In this document: one piece after another, positions 13,864 through 21,743 of the stretch
Layout of the letters: each line of letters begins with the position of its first letter
How positions within the stretch are numbered: the stretch's first letter is position 1
Source: Deltaproteobacteria bacterium
GTDB taxonomy: Bacteria; Desulfobacterota; Desulfobulbia; Desulfobulbales; VMSU01
NCBI GenBank assembly: GCA_024274995.1
Contig: JAJSAA010000165.1
Span: forward strand, 1-21,743
Length of the DNA: 21,743 nt
Reading direction: 5' to 3'
Notes under the pieces: generated by a model
What the model was told of the DNA's origin: nothing
Database searches by the model: none
What the model saw: the letters and a program-made list of their open reading frames with translations, nothing else
Position numbers and translations under genes: made by a program

Positions 13864-16800
13864 GCATCCCCTTTAAGCCTTCCCAGACTGTAAAATATAG
13901 GCACATAAACCAGGGTAAGGATAGTCGCCACCAACAAGCCGCCGATTACCACCACCGCGAGAGGAGAAAGCCTCTCCAGGCCGATGGCCTCCTGCGCAGC
14001 CACGGGCCACATCCCCACGATGGTACAGGCAGCGGTCATGATTATGGGTCTGGTACGCATCCTTACGGCCTGTTGAATGGCGCTCACCAGGTCTTCCCCC
14101 CCCTTTCTTGCCCGTTCGATAAAGTCGATCAGCAGGATGGAATTATTCACCACGATACCGGTCAACAGGATCATCCCCATGGTAGCCGGCATACACATGT
14201 GCCGACCGGTAATGAGCAGCCCCCAGACCGCACCGATTATGGACAGGGGAATGGCCGACATGATGACGATGGGATTAACCCACGATTTGAAGGTAATCAC
14301 CAGAGAGAAAAACAGCAGCAGGACGGCGATCCCCAGAGATTTACCCAGACGTTTGCCGGTGTCTCCCATATTTTTGTACTCTCCTTCGTAGGAGAGCCGG
14401 TAGCCCGGTGGCAGCTCAATACCAGTCAGGGCCTTGACAATGCGCTCATGCAGATGACTGATTGAGGTGGTAGCCCGGTAGCCGTACACATCAATAACCG
14501 GGGAAATATCCTTCCGGGTAAACACGGTACGGGTAAAACCGCCCGTTAGTTCGGCAAACTCCTGGAGCGGAACCGGCCCCCGGGGAGTCACTATCTCATA
14601 GACCATGATATCTTTTACCTGATTCCGGTCGCCCTGCCCATATCTTACCCTGATAACATAACCATCCTCGCCGGTTACCCGCAGAACAGAGGCACCTTCG
14701 CCCTGAATTGCCTGTTGTACCTGGGTGCTGATGGCGGCTGGATTCGTACCAAAGCGGGCGGCTTTTTGCGGATCAATGGTCAGAAGCATCTCTTTTTTGT
14801 CAATACGCCATGAACGGGAGACCGAAGTCAGGCCGCGAACCCCTTCGAGCCGGCCCTGCACCTCCCCGGCCAGGGCCGCAAGCACCCCAGGCTCCGGCCC
14901 GCTGATCATGATATCCACCGGGGCCGCAATGGAGGAGAGAGGAGTGGCCCCGAAATCATAGACCGACAGGGAGGTGATGCCGGGAATTTTACCGGCCTTC
15001 TGCCGAATGGTCTCTTCCATTTGCCAGATAGTCTGCTGCCGGTGAAAGCGGTCAACAAAATGGGCGGTGATCGAGCCGTCCTGGGGTGTCCGGCCGGTTC
15101 CGAAACTCACCACCCCCGGCTCTGAACCAACTTCAAGGGCCAGGAATTTCAAGCCTGGCACGCTCTCCACCACAGCTTTTACCTGTTTAGCAATTTTTTC
15201 CGTGGCGTTGAGAGAGGAATCAGCGGCCGTCCGGAAGGCCACCTTGACTATCCCCGTGTCCATTGAGGGCATAAGATCACGTCCCACCAGGGGCATCTGC
15301 CGCATGCTGACTGCGAACAAGGCGATCCCCGCCAGGATAAAAACAAGCCGATGAGAAAGGGCAAAGAGTACCAGGCTGGAGAAAAAATCAGTAATCGGGG
15401 TGATCGTAAATTTATCCAGAACCTCAAAGATTTTCTCAAAGCGGTTACTGGTGGTCTGGCCGGCAAAGTATCTGGCGAGAAGCGGAATGATCGTGACCGA
15501 GACCACGAAAGAGGAAAGCAGGGTCAGAGAGAGCACCACAGTAAGAGGCCGCAGAATCTTACCAGGGTATCCGCCCACAAACATGATGGGAACCAAGACA
15601 ATCACCGTGGTGAAGGTTCCGGCCCAGTCCGCCAGGACAATCTCGTTGAGCCCATCCACCACGGCCCGCTGGATGGGCTTTTTTAACTTAACCGCGTGAC
15701 GCTGGATGTTTTCAATGACCACGATGGTGTCATCCACCAGCAGGCCCACCGAGAGGATAATGGCCGTCATAGTGACAATATTGAGTTCATACCCCATCAT
15801 GTACATACCGGCAAAGGCCATGAAGCACACCAGAGGGATGGAAACCGCGGCCAGGGCCGCTAATCTCATGCTGGCCAACATGACGAAGATGACCAGCACG
15901 GTCATGATGATAGAGTCCCTGAGGGCCTGCGCCATATTCTTGATACTGGTTTCAATCAGATTCTTCTGGGTATCGGCTATTTTAAAATTGATCTCCGGAA
16001 AGCGGGCCTTGATTTTGGGCAGGGCCTTTTCCACGGCGGTAATTGTGGTGGTGACATGGCCGCCCTTTTCCGGCCGCAGAATATTGAGTCCAACGGCCTC
16101 CCGCTTACTACCGATAAACAGACTCTGCCGATCCCGGTAAGAGACCTTTATGGTAGCAATATCCTTTAAATGAACCACCGCTCCGTCCCTGGCGGCCACC
16201 ACAATATCCGCGATCCGGGCCAGATCCTTTTTTTCACCATAGGTCTTGATGCGGAATTGATCATGCTTCCTGATAATCAGGCCATTGGGAATATTGACAT
16301 TCTGACTCCTGACCGCCTCAATCACCTGGGCTAAAGATATGCCCAGGGCCCGGAGTTTCACCGGATCAGCGCTGATGTCGATCTCCGGCATAAAACCGCC
16401 GAAAACCTCCACGTTCCCGACCTGAGGAACCCGTAGAAAGGCCTCTTTTATTTCATTGTCCGCTAACTGGCGCACCTTGGCCAGATCCAGATGTGAGCCC
16501 TTCTTGGGCGAAAGGGCCAGGGTGAAAACCGGGGCCGTGGCATCGCTCACCTTGAAGATTTCCGGGGGCCGAGCAGTATCCGGCAGCCGGGACTCTATCC
16601 GTTTCAAGGCATTGGCGACATCCGTGGCCGCAGAATCCAGGCCCTTTTTATAATCAAATTCAGCAGCCACGGCGGTCATCCCATCCTGGCTAATAGAACG
16701 AACCGTGCGGACAAGGCTGATGGCAGAGAGGGCCTTTTCAACCGGCCTGGTGACATCCGCTTCCACATCCCGGGCCGCGGCCCCCGGCTCGGAGATGATA

Positions 16801-16946
16801 ACCACCACCTGGGGATAATTGGCATCCGGAAACAGATTCATAGGCATGGAAAAAAAGCCGATCATCCCTAATACGGCAGTCAGGAAGAGAACGGAGAAAA
16901 TCAGATGCGGCCGCTTGAGAACCCAATCACCAAGATCGAATTTCAT
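13833..16946 (-). CDS. RND-family efflux pump, inner membrane transporter
   Basis: The 1037-residue protein has the size and internal duplication of AcrB-type RND transporters: a first helix near 14-33, a large periplasmic part, six helices near 335-530, a second periplasmic part and a final helical block. PMNLFPDANYPQVVV is the usual N-terminal signature. Asp405-Asp406 in GLLVDDTIVVIENI correspond to the proton-relay pair Asp407/408 of AcrB. The partner position of AcrB Lys940 lies in GIVVNNSILLIDF, where no lysine is present, as in several non-AcrB subgroups. I assign it to the broad hydrophobe/heavy-metal efflux group but not to a substrate. It is the last gene of the operon, 3 bp after the membrane fusion protein, and its tail overlaps the convergent 1151-residue gene. 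Confidence 0.93.
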   Translation of the reverse strand: MKFDLGDWVLKRPHLIFSVLFLTAVLGMIGFFSMPMNLFPDANYPQVVVIISEPGAAARDVEADVTRPVEKALSAISLVRTVRSISQDGMTAVAAEFDYKKGLDSAATDVANALKRIESRLPDTARPPEIFKVSDATAPVFTLALSPKKGSHLDLAKVRQLADNEIKEAFLRVPQVGNVEVFGGFMPEIDISADPVKLRALGISLAQVIEAVRSQNVNIPNGLIIRKHDQFRIKTYGEKKDLARIADIVVAARDGAVVHLKDIATIKVSYRDRQSLFIGSKREAVGLNILRPEKGGHVTTTITAVEKALPKIKARFPEINFKIADTQKNLIETSIKNMAQALRDSIIMTVLVIFVMLASMRLAALAAVSIPLVCFMAFAGMYMMGYELNIVTMTAIILSVGLLVDDTIVVIENIQRHAVKLKKPIQRAVVDGLNEIVLADWAGTFTTVIVLVPIMFVGGYPGKILRPLTVVLSLTLLSSFVVSVTIIPLLARYFAGQTTSNRFEKIFEVLDKFTITPITDFFSSLVLFALSHRLVFILAGIALFAVSMRQMPLVGRDLMPSMDTGIVKVAFRTAADSSLNATEKIAKQVKAVVESVPGLKFLALEVGSEPGVVSFGTGRTPQDGSITAHFVDRFHRQQTIWQMEETIRQKAGKIPGITSLSVYDFGATPLSSIAAPVDIMISGPEPGVLAALAGEVQGRLEGVRGLTSVSRSWRIDKKEMLLTIDPQKAARFGTNPAAISTQVQQAIQGEGASVLRVTGEDGYVIRVRYGQGDRNQVKDIMVYEIVTPRGPVPLQEFAELTGGFTRTVFTRKDISPVIDVYGYRATTSISHLHERIVKALTGIELPPGYRLSYEGEYKNMGDTGKRLGKSLGIAVLLLFFSLVITFKSWVNPIVIMSAIPLSIIGAVWGLLITGRHMCMPATMGMILLTGIVVNNSILLIDFIERARKGGEDLVSAIQQAVRMRTRPIIMTAACTIVGMWPVAAQEAIGLERLSPLAVVVIGGLLVATILTLVYVPIFYSLGRLKGDAQRERSLSRA

Positions 16947-16949
16947 GAT

Positions 16950-18095
16950 TTATCTCCCTGCCCCGGCCTGGCCGTCGAGGCTTACCGGCCTTACCTTCCG
17001 GCCCTGGTGGAGACGCAGCAGCACATCTTCCCCGGCCACCACTATCTGCTGCCCGGCCGCGAGATTCCCTGTCACACAGGCCAGATCTGGGTTCTGCACC
17101 AGCATTTTTATGGGGACAATCCGCACTGCCCCATTTTTATCCACCATAAAAACAAAATTGCCGCTTGCTTCATGCAGAACGGCCCTCTGAGGAACAATAA
17201 ATCCCCGGGCTTTGGCCACGGTAAAAACAACTCCTATGGATGATCCCGCCGGCAGACCAAAAGGCCGGGCAGCGAGATCCACCTCGCAGACCGGCAGCAT
17301 GTCCGCCGGGCCGGCCGGGTAGAGACTGCTTATAGATGCATCGACTGTTCTCCTGGTGCCCGCTCCGAATACAATCCGCACCGGGTCGCCGCTCTTGAGG
17401 ACAGGGAATATGTTCTGCGGCAGGCTGACAAGTAGCTTGTACCCCCTGCCCAGCGCGTCAATGGCAAGAATCGGTTTCCCCGGCAGCGCGAGATCGCCCG
17501 GCTCCATAAGGCGTCTAATAACCAGGGCCTTGTATGGTGCGGCAAGCCTTGTGTATGACAATTCAATCCTGGCAATTCCGAGCGAGCTTTCCAGAGCCTT
17601 GAGTCTTGATTCGGCGGCGGCCCTGGCCATATCGGAACGGTCAAGGGCCTCTTTGCTCAGACCCTTGTTCTGATACAGAACCAAATCCCGGTGATATATT
17701 CCCTCGTAGGTAGCAAGTGCGGTTCTGGCAGCATCCACTTGGGCCATGAGTGAGTTTGCCTTATCTCTCTGGATTCTGGAATCCAGAACTACCACAATCC
17801 GACCTTTTTTCACTACATCCCCCTCCCGAACCTGAACAGAGATGATACGGGCCGTTAACTGGGATGACACCTGGCCGGAGACCCTGGCCCGCAGAATACC
17901 GAGATATTGTCTCGTATCGTCAAGGTCACCGTATTGTACCCGCACGGTATTCACCGCCATAAGCGTCCTGGCCGGCGGCGGCGTCTTGGCCAGTTCCTTT
18001 TTCTTGTGGCGGACAATGAGAATACCGCCAACCGCCAGCGCAACGGCCAGCACGACAAAGATAACAATTCTTGAGATTCGAGCGCTCTTCGACAT
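16950..18095 (-). CDS. RND efflux periplasmic adaptor (membrane fusion protein)
   Basis: The 381-residue protein bridges the RND pump and the outer-membrane channel. It has one N-terminal membrane anchor (about 9-28, no lipobox), then the first barrel/lipoyl strand GILRARVSGQVSSQLTARII, VREGDVVKKGRIVVVLDS as lipoyl half, an alpha-helical hairpin (about 110-175), the second lipoyl half (LSYTRLAAPYKALVIRRLMEPGDLALPG), and beta-barrel and membrane-proximal domains to the end (VPQRAVLHEASGNFVFMVDKNGAV). GGAGAG lies seven to eight bases upstream of the ATG. It is 45 bp after the TolC-like gene and 3 bp before the RND gene. Domain order is complete, with no sign of damage. Confidence 0.92.
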   Translation of the reverse strand: MSKSARISRIVIFVVLAVALAVGGILIVRHKKKELAKTPPPARTLMAVNTVRVQYGDLDDTRQYLGILRARVSGQVSSQLTARIISVQVREGDVVKKGRIVVVLDSRIQRDKANSLMAQVDAARTALATYEGIYHRDLVLYQNKGLSKEALDRSDMARAAAESRLKALESSLGIARIELSYTRLAAPYKALVIRRLMEPGDLALPGKPILAIDALGRGYKLLVSLPQNIFPVLKSGDPVRIVFGAGTRRTVDASISSLYPAGPADMLPVCEVDLAARPFGLPAGSSIGVVFTVAKARGFIVPQRAVLHEASGNFVFMVDKNGAVRIVPIKMLVQNPDLACVTGNLAAGQQIVVAGEDVLLRLHQGRKVRPVSLDGQAGAGR

Positions 18096-18140
18096 GGTTT
18101 AACTCTCCGGATATTTTATTGCTGTCCGCAACTTTGGCCG

Positions 18141-19505
18141 TCAGGACGGATGATAAGCGGTTGCCAGCCTGAGTGCTGTTGCCGCCTGCTGCCGGTCGAA
18201 CAGGGCTCTTATATATTGAGCCCTGGCCAACCACCAGACGGCTTGGGCCTTCAGCATATCGGTCACCGTACCGCTGCCCTTCCGGTAACGCAGGGCCTCT
18301 ATCCTATATGCCTCTCCGGCGGTTCTCCTGGCCTCAGCAGCCAGCGAAATTCTCGTATTGGCCTCCCGCAGTGATGACAGGGCGGCATAGACCTGGGACT
18401 CCGCCTTGAGGGTAAGTCTCTTTAAGGCCGCGGCTGCGGCATCCCGTTTTGCCTTGGCTTTTGCCACCTTTGCTGCAATCAGACCGCTATTGAAAATATT
18501 TACGGAGAGATGTATTCCCGCCGACCAGCGCCCCTCCTCACCATCAAGGCCGGCGCCCGCATGCCGGCCGTAATCACCCACCAGATCCACATCAGGCAGC
18601 CGTAGCCCTTTGGTAATCCGCAATGACTCATCAGCCCTTTCAACCACTTTCCCGGCCTGAATAATATCGGGCCGCTTGCCGATAAACTCCTTGAGCCGCC
18701 CACGGCCGGAGGGCCCGGCGAGAGAGGCGGCAAGATCTGCCGCTTCCTGACCATTCCGTTCCAGGCTGCCCCTGGCCTTAATCCCGGTTGCAGGTGACCA
18801 GCCCAGGAGAAGACAGAGCTGCTGCCCGGCCCGCTTGAGCGTCTCCCTGACTCTGACCAGTTCAAGGCGCTCGGAGGCTGCCTGGGTGTCAATTTCCATA
18901 AGATCAAGGGGGGCCGTCCGGCCTAATTTGAGCCGAAGAGCCGCTTCATTTCTCGCCTCCTCTATGGCTGCCAGGATTTTCTGTTTTGCGGCTAAAAGTA
19001 ATTTCAGATAAAGAATACTGTTATAGGTATCCGTCACGGCAGCGATTAAGGCCTCTCTGGAATCGGCCAGCCCCGCCCTGGCAATCCCCTCATCCTTGGC
19101 GGCCGCTCGCATCCCGCCCCGCAGCCTGCCCCCCTCGTACAGAGGCAGCCTGAACGAAATACCCGCCTGATACTGATCCCTGCTGAAGAGAGGCGGCGGC
19201 AGATGGAGTCCCTGAATGGGGACAACAGAGACCGGGGCACTCAATCTATCGTATTTTGTGTAACCATTTACCTGGGGGAAGAGACTGGCCCGCACCGCCT
19301 TGCGGCCAGATACCGCTCCCCGGACCACAGCCTGATTTTCCTTGATCTGCGGACTGTTTGCCAGAGCGGTTTGAACAGCCTCAGCCAAGGTAAGAACCTT
19401 GGCGGCACGGGCCGTTTTCAGGCCGGAGACAAAAACCAGGCCGGCTATCAAAACCAATGTCAGTAAGCGCAAACTGACCAAACGTATAAAACCTGTTTTA
19501 TCCAT
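18141..19505 (-). CDS. TolC-family outer membrane efflux channel
   Basis: The 454-residue protein has a signal peptide (about 1-35, ending in TARA-AKV) followed by LTLAEAVQTALANSPQIKENQA, the typical start of outer membrane efflux proteins. Two OEP-type repeats rich in long helices follow, with beta-strand pieces such as LPLYEGGRLRGG and IHLSVNIFNSGLIAAKVAKA at equivalent places. Both repeats end in helical coils (REALIAAVTDTYNSILYLKL and SQVYAALSSLREANTRISLA). There is no lipobox cysteine, unlike NodT/OprM proteins. It would form a trimeric channel docking with the adaptor and RND pump encoded downstream. AAGG lies about 12 bases before the ATG. It follows tetR by 32 bp in the same direction. 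Confidence 0.92.
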   Translation of the reverse strand: MDKTGFIRLVSLRLLTLVLIAGLVFVSGLKTARAAKVLTLAEAVQTALANSPQIKENQAVVRGAVSGRKAVRASLFPQVNGYTKYDRLSAPVSVVPIQGLHLPPPLFSRDQYQAGISFRLPLYEGGRLRGGMRAAAKDEGIARAGLADSREALIAAVTDTYNSILYLKLLLAAKQKILAAIEEARNEAALRLKLGRTAPLDLMEIDTQAASERLELVRVRETLKRAGQQLCLLLGWSPATGIKARGSLERNGQEAADLAASLAGPSGRGRLKEFIGKRPDIIQAGKVVERADESLRITKGLRLPDVDLVGDYGRHAGAGLDGEEGRWSAGIHLSVNIFNSGLIAAKVAKAKAKRDAAAAALKRLTLKAESQVYAALSSLREANTRISLAAEARRTAGEAYRIEALRYRKGSGTVTDMLKAQAVWWLARAQYIRALFDRQQAATALRLATAYHPS

Positions 19506-19537
19506 AGTTGCGTAACCTTTTCCGAGCCGGAGCGGGA

Positions 19538-20170
19538 TTATCCTGCCCCACCCTGACTTTCAGCCCTGGGGAGAAGCCCTCTCAGGATACAGCCAGGAAT
19601 CGTCTTTTTAGCGGCCTCCAGATCAAAGTTTCCGACAGTGTCCTTTTCAAGCATATTCTTGATCAGGGCACTTTGGATCATCCCCGTGAGACAGATGACA
19701 AACCCGTCGGCATCCGTATGCCGCTCAAAATGTCCACTCGCTATACCGGCCATGATAAGGGTTCTGGCAAGTTCCCTGAAACTTGAGAAAATATCCAGCA
19801 TGGCCTTTCTGAGTTCTTCATCCTGATGATATATGGTCTCGGCCAGAAGAATCAGATTGATTCCCTTGTGTTTCGAGAGATAATCCAGCATGGTCTCCAC
19901 AAAAAGGGCCAGCTTTTCCGGAGCAGGCAGGTCTTCGGCCAATACGGGTGAAAGCTCCGAGAGGAGTAATTCCTTGACATATCCATAAAGGGCAAGAAGC
20001 AGGTGGCGCTTATTCTTAAAATGACGGTAAATGGCGGCCTCCGTGACGCCGACAGCCCTGGCCACCCTTTTCATAGTCAGGGCCCGGCTCCCCTCCTGCG
20101 CCACAATCTCCAGGGCGGAGGCCAGAATTTCCTCCTGCCTGGCAGTTAATTTATCCCGAAAATTTCTCAT
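19538..20170 (-). CDS. TetR/AcrR-family repressor of the efflux operon
   Basis: The 210-residue protein has a TetR-type DNA-binding domain at about 10-56 with LTMKRVARAVGVTEAAIYRHF as recognition helix-turn-helix, followed by an all-helical ligand-binding and dimerisation part. The frame is open to 20209, but ATG 20170 is chosen: it gives the normal N-terminus (RNFRDKLTARQEEILASALE) and lies just below the predicted transcription start. A perfect palindrome with 15-bp arms covers that start, implying autorepression. Genes for the outer membrane channel, adaptor and RND pump follow on the same strand with short gaps, so one repressor probably controls the whole operon, released by a pump substrate. 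The inducer is not visible. Confidence 0.92.
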   Translation of the reverse strand: MRNFRDKLTARQEEILASALEIVAQEGSRALTMKRVARAVGVTEAAIYRHFKNKRHLLLALYGYVKELLLSELSPVLAEDLPAPEKLALFVETMLDYLSKHKGINLILLAETIYHQDEELRKAMLDIFSSFRELARTLIMAGIASGHFERHTDADGFVICLTGMIQSALIKNMLEKDTVGNFDLEAAKKTIPGCILRGLLPRAESQGGAG

Positions 20171-20198
20171 GTAAGTTAGCATAAACTTACATGAGAAA
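20163..20198. promoter_or_regulatory. Perfect palindromic operator of the tetR-efflux operon
   Basis: Arms TTTCTCATGTAAGTT (20163-20177) and AACTTACATGAGAAA (20184-20198) are perfect reverse complements over 15 bp, separated by AGCATA. Size and symmetry fit a site for a TetR dimer or pair of dimers. The site includes the tetR start codon (20168-20170) and the spacer holds the predicted -10 hexamer. Confidence 0.85.
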
Positions 20199-20205
20199 AA
20201 GTCAA
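20178..20205 (-). promoter_or_regulatory. Promoter of the tetR-efflux operon
   Basis: The minus strand reads TTGACT (20205-20200; 5/6 to the -35 consensus), a 16-bp spacer, and TATGCT (20183-20178; 4/6 to the -10 consensus). The -10 hexamer is exactly the 6-bp spacer of the operator, so repressor binding would block polymerase. Transcription would start about 20172-20170, at or within two bases of the ATG, giving a leaderless or near-leaderless message. Confidence 0.65.
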
Positions 20206-20306
20206 GCAAAAAACCTGAGACAGGAGGGAACTCTTTATTAATTTATTCGAGAAGGAGTTAGAGCTTTTTGCTTCAAAATTTCTCATCTGCGTTTTCTCTT
20301 TTTTCT

Positions 20307-20332
20307 CGTTCCCACGCTCCCGCGTGGGAACG
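20307..20332. repeat. Palindrome of the CGTTCCCACGC type
   Basis: CGTTCCCACGC (20307-20317) and GCGTGGGAACG (20322-20332) form a perfect 11-bp stem around a 4-base loop. From memory this core occurs as a dispersed REP-like element in many proteobacteria. Together with a second palindrome 30 bp away it forms a BIME-like pair in the gap between tetR and the glycosyltransferase gene (20199-20431), which holds no gene. Confidence 0.65.
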
Positions 20333-20362
20333 CAGACAGGGGGCAGAATAAAACAAAGTATG

Positions 20363-20387
20363 GGTTTCCACGCAGGAGCGTGGAGAC
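20363..20387. repeat. Second palindrome of the pair
   Basis: GGTTTCCACGC, AGGA loop, GCGTGGAGACC: an inverted repeat with 11-bp arms and one mismatch (a G-T wobble in RNA), related to the palindrome at 20307-20332 through the shared CCACGC/GCGTGG core. Paired palindromes of this sort are typical of REP doublets. It is 44 bp downstream of the glycosyltransferase stop and may also end that transcript. Confidence 0.6.
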
Positions 20388-20431
20388 CAGTTCGAAACAG
20401 CGCCCCCCATAAAAACCCTAATTTTAGAGGC

Positions 20432-21394
20432 CTATTTATGATCGCCAACTCCATCCAACCCCAGAGCATCGCTCAGGATATATCGCGGCCGGCCCCTCAC
20501 CTCAACCAGAATACGTCCCACATATTCGCCGACAATCCCAAGCAGAATAAACAACACCCCGAATAAAAAGGAAATAACCGAAAGAGCGGAGGCCCAGCCA
20601 GGAACAGCGGCATTAGTAAGAAGCCGCACATAGAGGACATATAACAGTTCACCAAAAGCCATTAAGCTGGTTAGACCGCCTATGACAACCGCCAACCGCA
20701 GGGGAATGATAGAAAAAGAGGTGATGGCCGTCCAGGCCAGATTAGTCATTTTAAGGAGAGAATATTTACTCCTGCCATGTCTGCGGGCCGGGGCATCATA
20801 ATCGATCAGACATGATTTGCAGCCCGTTAATTGGACTATGCCCCGCCAAAAAAGGCCGGAGTCACCAAGTTGTAATAACCGCTTTAGACAGCACCGATTC
20901 AGAAGCCGGAAATCAGCCAGGCCAGGCTTCATCCGGACGCCGCTTAAAAGCGAAAACAGGACATAAAACCACTTAGAGGAAAGCCTTTTAAAAAGCGGGG
21001 TGGCGGGATTGTCCTTTCTCTTAGCCTGGACAATCTCGTACCCATCGCGCCAGTACTGAACCATTGCGGCAATAAGGACGGGAGGATGCTGAAAGTCACC
21101 ATCCATGGTAATTACCGCCTTCCCCCCGGCGTGCCGCATCCCGGCCAGAAGAGCGAATTGATGTCCGAAATTACAGGCCAAGCGCAGTCCCCTGACTCGT
21201 TTATCGGCCATGTACTCATTCTCTATCAAAGACCAGGAGCCATCGTTACTACCATCATCAACTATAATAATTTCCCAAGACGAGGTTAATGAGTCAAGAA
21301 CACCTGCGACCTCCGAGCATAATTCGGTAATATTATCTACTTCATTAAAAACCGGTATAATAACGGATAATTCACATTCCTGGTTATCTGCCAT
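20432..21394 (-). CDS. Family 2 glycosyltransferase, GtrB/dolichyl-phosphate mannosyltransferase-like
   Basis: The 320-residue protein has a cytoplasmic GT-A domain followed by two membrane helices (about 228-256 and 270-293). Motifs are LSVIIPVFNE (9-18), the nucleotide-binding VDDGS (45-49), the metal-binding DGDFQHPP (98-105), DFRLLNR (161-167) and RRHGRSKYS (204-212), typical of transferases that load a sugar from a nucleotide onto polyprenyl phosphate. GtrB, ArnC and DPM1 relatives share this plan; the C-terminal EVRGRPRYIL also fits GtrB. The lipid-linked sugar would be flipped and used for envelope glycans or protein modification. The exact sugar is unknown. It is 7 bp downstream of the small exported protein gene, so the two are probably one operon. 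Confidence 0.9.
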   Translation of the reverse strand: MADNQECELSVIIPVFNEVDNITELCSEVAGVLDSLTSSWEIIIVDDGSNDGSWSLIENEYMADKRVRGLRLACNFGHQFALLAGMRHAGGKAVITMDGDFQHPPVLIAAMVQYWRDGYEIVQAKRKDNPATPLFKRLSSKWFYVLFSLLSGVRMKPGLADFRLLNRCCLKRLLQLGDSGLFWRGIVQLTGCKSCLIDYDAPARRHGRSKYSLLKMTNLAWTAITSFSIIPLRLAVVIGGLTSLMAFGELLYVLYVRLLTNAAVPGWASALSVISFLFGVLFILLGIVGEYVGRILVEVRGRPRYILSDALGLDGVGDHK

Positions 21395-21401
21395 CAGCTT
21401 T

Positions 21402-21713
21402 TTATTTCTTCCAAACCTCTGTTACCAGAAATTCCCGGCCGTTAATATACCATTTAAAGCCAACTTTCATACCGGGGCCGAAACTACCACTGCCAATTGG
21501 CTTACGGTTATTATCAAGGAAAGCAGTGGCAGATGAATAATGATAAATAATTTCGCCAATATCAATCTCCCAGCCCTGCATATTGGCTATTACCCCCTGG
21601 GAGGTTCTGATCTCGTGATTATCCGCAGCCCGACAGACACCATTCATCATCCAGACAACCAACAGGCAGACAAGACAAGTAAAATATATATTTTTTGTAA
21701 CTGACCATCTCAT
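21402..21713 (-). CDS. Small exported protein of unknown function
   Basis: I do not recognise this 103-residue protein. It starts MRWSVTKNIYFTCLVCLLVV and has a basic N-terminus, a hydrophobic core and a likely signal peptidase I site near residue 29 (VCRA-ADN), so it should be periplasmic. The mature 73 residues look beta-rich, with WEIDIGEIIYHYSS, LDNNRKPIG and a pattern FGPGMKVGFKW that resembles small barrel folds. The frame extends to a TTG at 21734, but ATG 21713 has GGAGG seven bases upstream and begins the signal peptide. Its stop is 7 bp before the glycosyltransferase start, which suggests a shared transcript and perhaps a shared envelope role. No cysteine is left in the mature part. 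Confidence 0.75.
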   Translation of the reverse strand: MRWSVTKNIYFTCLVCLLVVWMMNGVCRAADNHEIRTSQGVIANMQGWEIDIGEIIYHYSSATAFLDNNRKPIGSGSFGPGMKVGFKWYINGREFLVTEVWKK

Positions 21714-21743
21714 AAAAAGGCCTCCGTTAAACAAAATTAATTA

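Noticed and set aside
14073..14465. Plus-strand open frames opposite the RND pump gene
   Set aside because: These and similar frames up to 16653 are mirror frames of a conserved RND gene with low-complexity composition and no start signals.
19538..20209. Longer tetR start (20209 or the in-frame ATG at 20182)
   Set aside because: These starts lie at or upstream of the predicted -10 element and add residues not typical of TetR N-termini.

Overview
The window reads as a chromosomal stretch of a Gram-negative, respiring bacterium. The best guess is a member of the Desulfobacterota (sulfate-reducer or cable-bacterium type), but this is inference. It rests on an SdhCAB/fumarase operon with a di-haem cytochrome b558 anchor, an RND/TolC envelope system, moderate GC content, and small dispersed palindromes of kinds I associate with such genomes. 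No rRNA, tRNA, CRISPR array, insertion sequence or phage gene was seen.

Layout. Bases 1-193 hold the first 64 residues of a minus-strand lipoprotein cut by the window edge. Bases 194-480 hold no convincing gene, only palindromic repeat-like sequence. Bases 486-980 look like the decayed remains of an FtsX/MacB-type ABC permease. A long hairpin (1012-1062) separates this from three minus-strand genes: a rhodanese lipoprotein, mobA (molybdenum cofactor guanylyltransferase) and a NarL/FixJ-type response regulator. The response regulator and mobA are 12 bp apart and probably form one operon. After an AT-rich divergent region with a likely promoter and phased T-tracts comes a plus-strand operon fumA-sdhC-sdhA-sdhB (3186-8226). 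It interconverts succinate, fumarate and malate and links the first step to the quinone pool; a hairpin terminator follows. A small S4 RNA-binding protein (minus) and a YgiQ-type radical SAM protein (plus) are divergent. Next is a 1151-residue membrane protein: export signal, CARDB-like domains, a polytopic PTPS-related/YfhO-like core and C-terminal tetratricopeptide repeats.

Bases 13833-20170 (minus) hold a complete tripartite efflux operon in transcription order tetR, tolC-like outer membrane factor, membrane fusion protein, RND pump. A perfect palindrome with 15-bp arms overlaps the tetR start, and the best -10 hexamer fills its 6-bp spacer exactly. This predicts tight autorepression of the whole operon and a nearly leaderless tetR mRNA. 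The far end holds two tandem palindromes, a GtrB/DPM1-type glycosyltransferase and a small exported protein of unknown function, the last two probably one operon.

Most of the window is recognisable core or accessory metabolism. I did not find a clearly new multi-gene system. The strongest unusual items are the operator/promoter geometry of the efflux operon, the multidomain 1151-residue membrane protein, the permease pseudogene, and the phased T-tracts in front of fumA.
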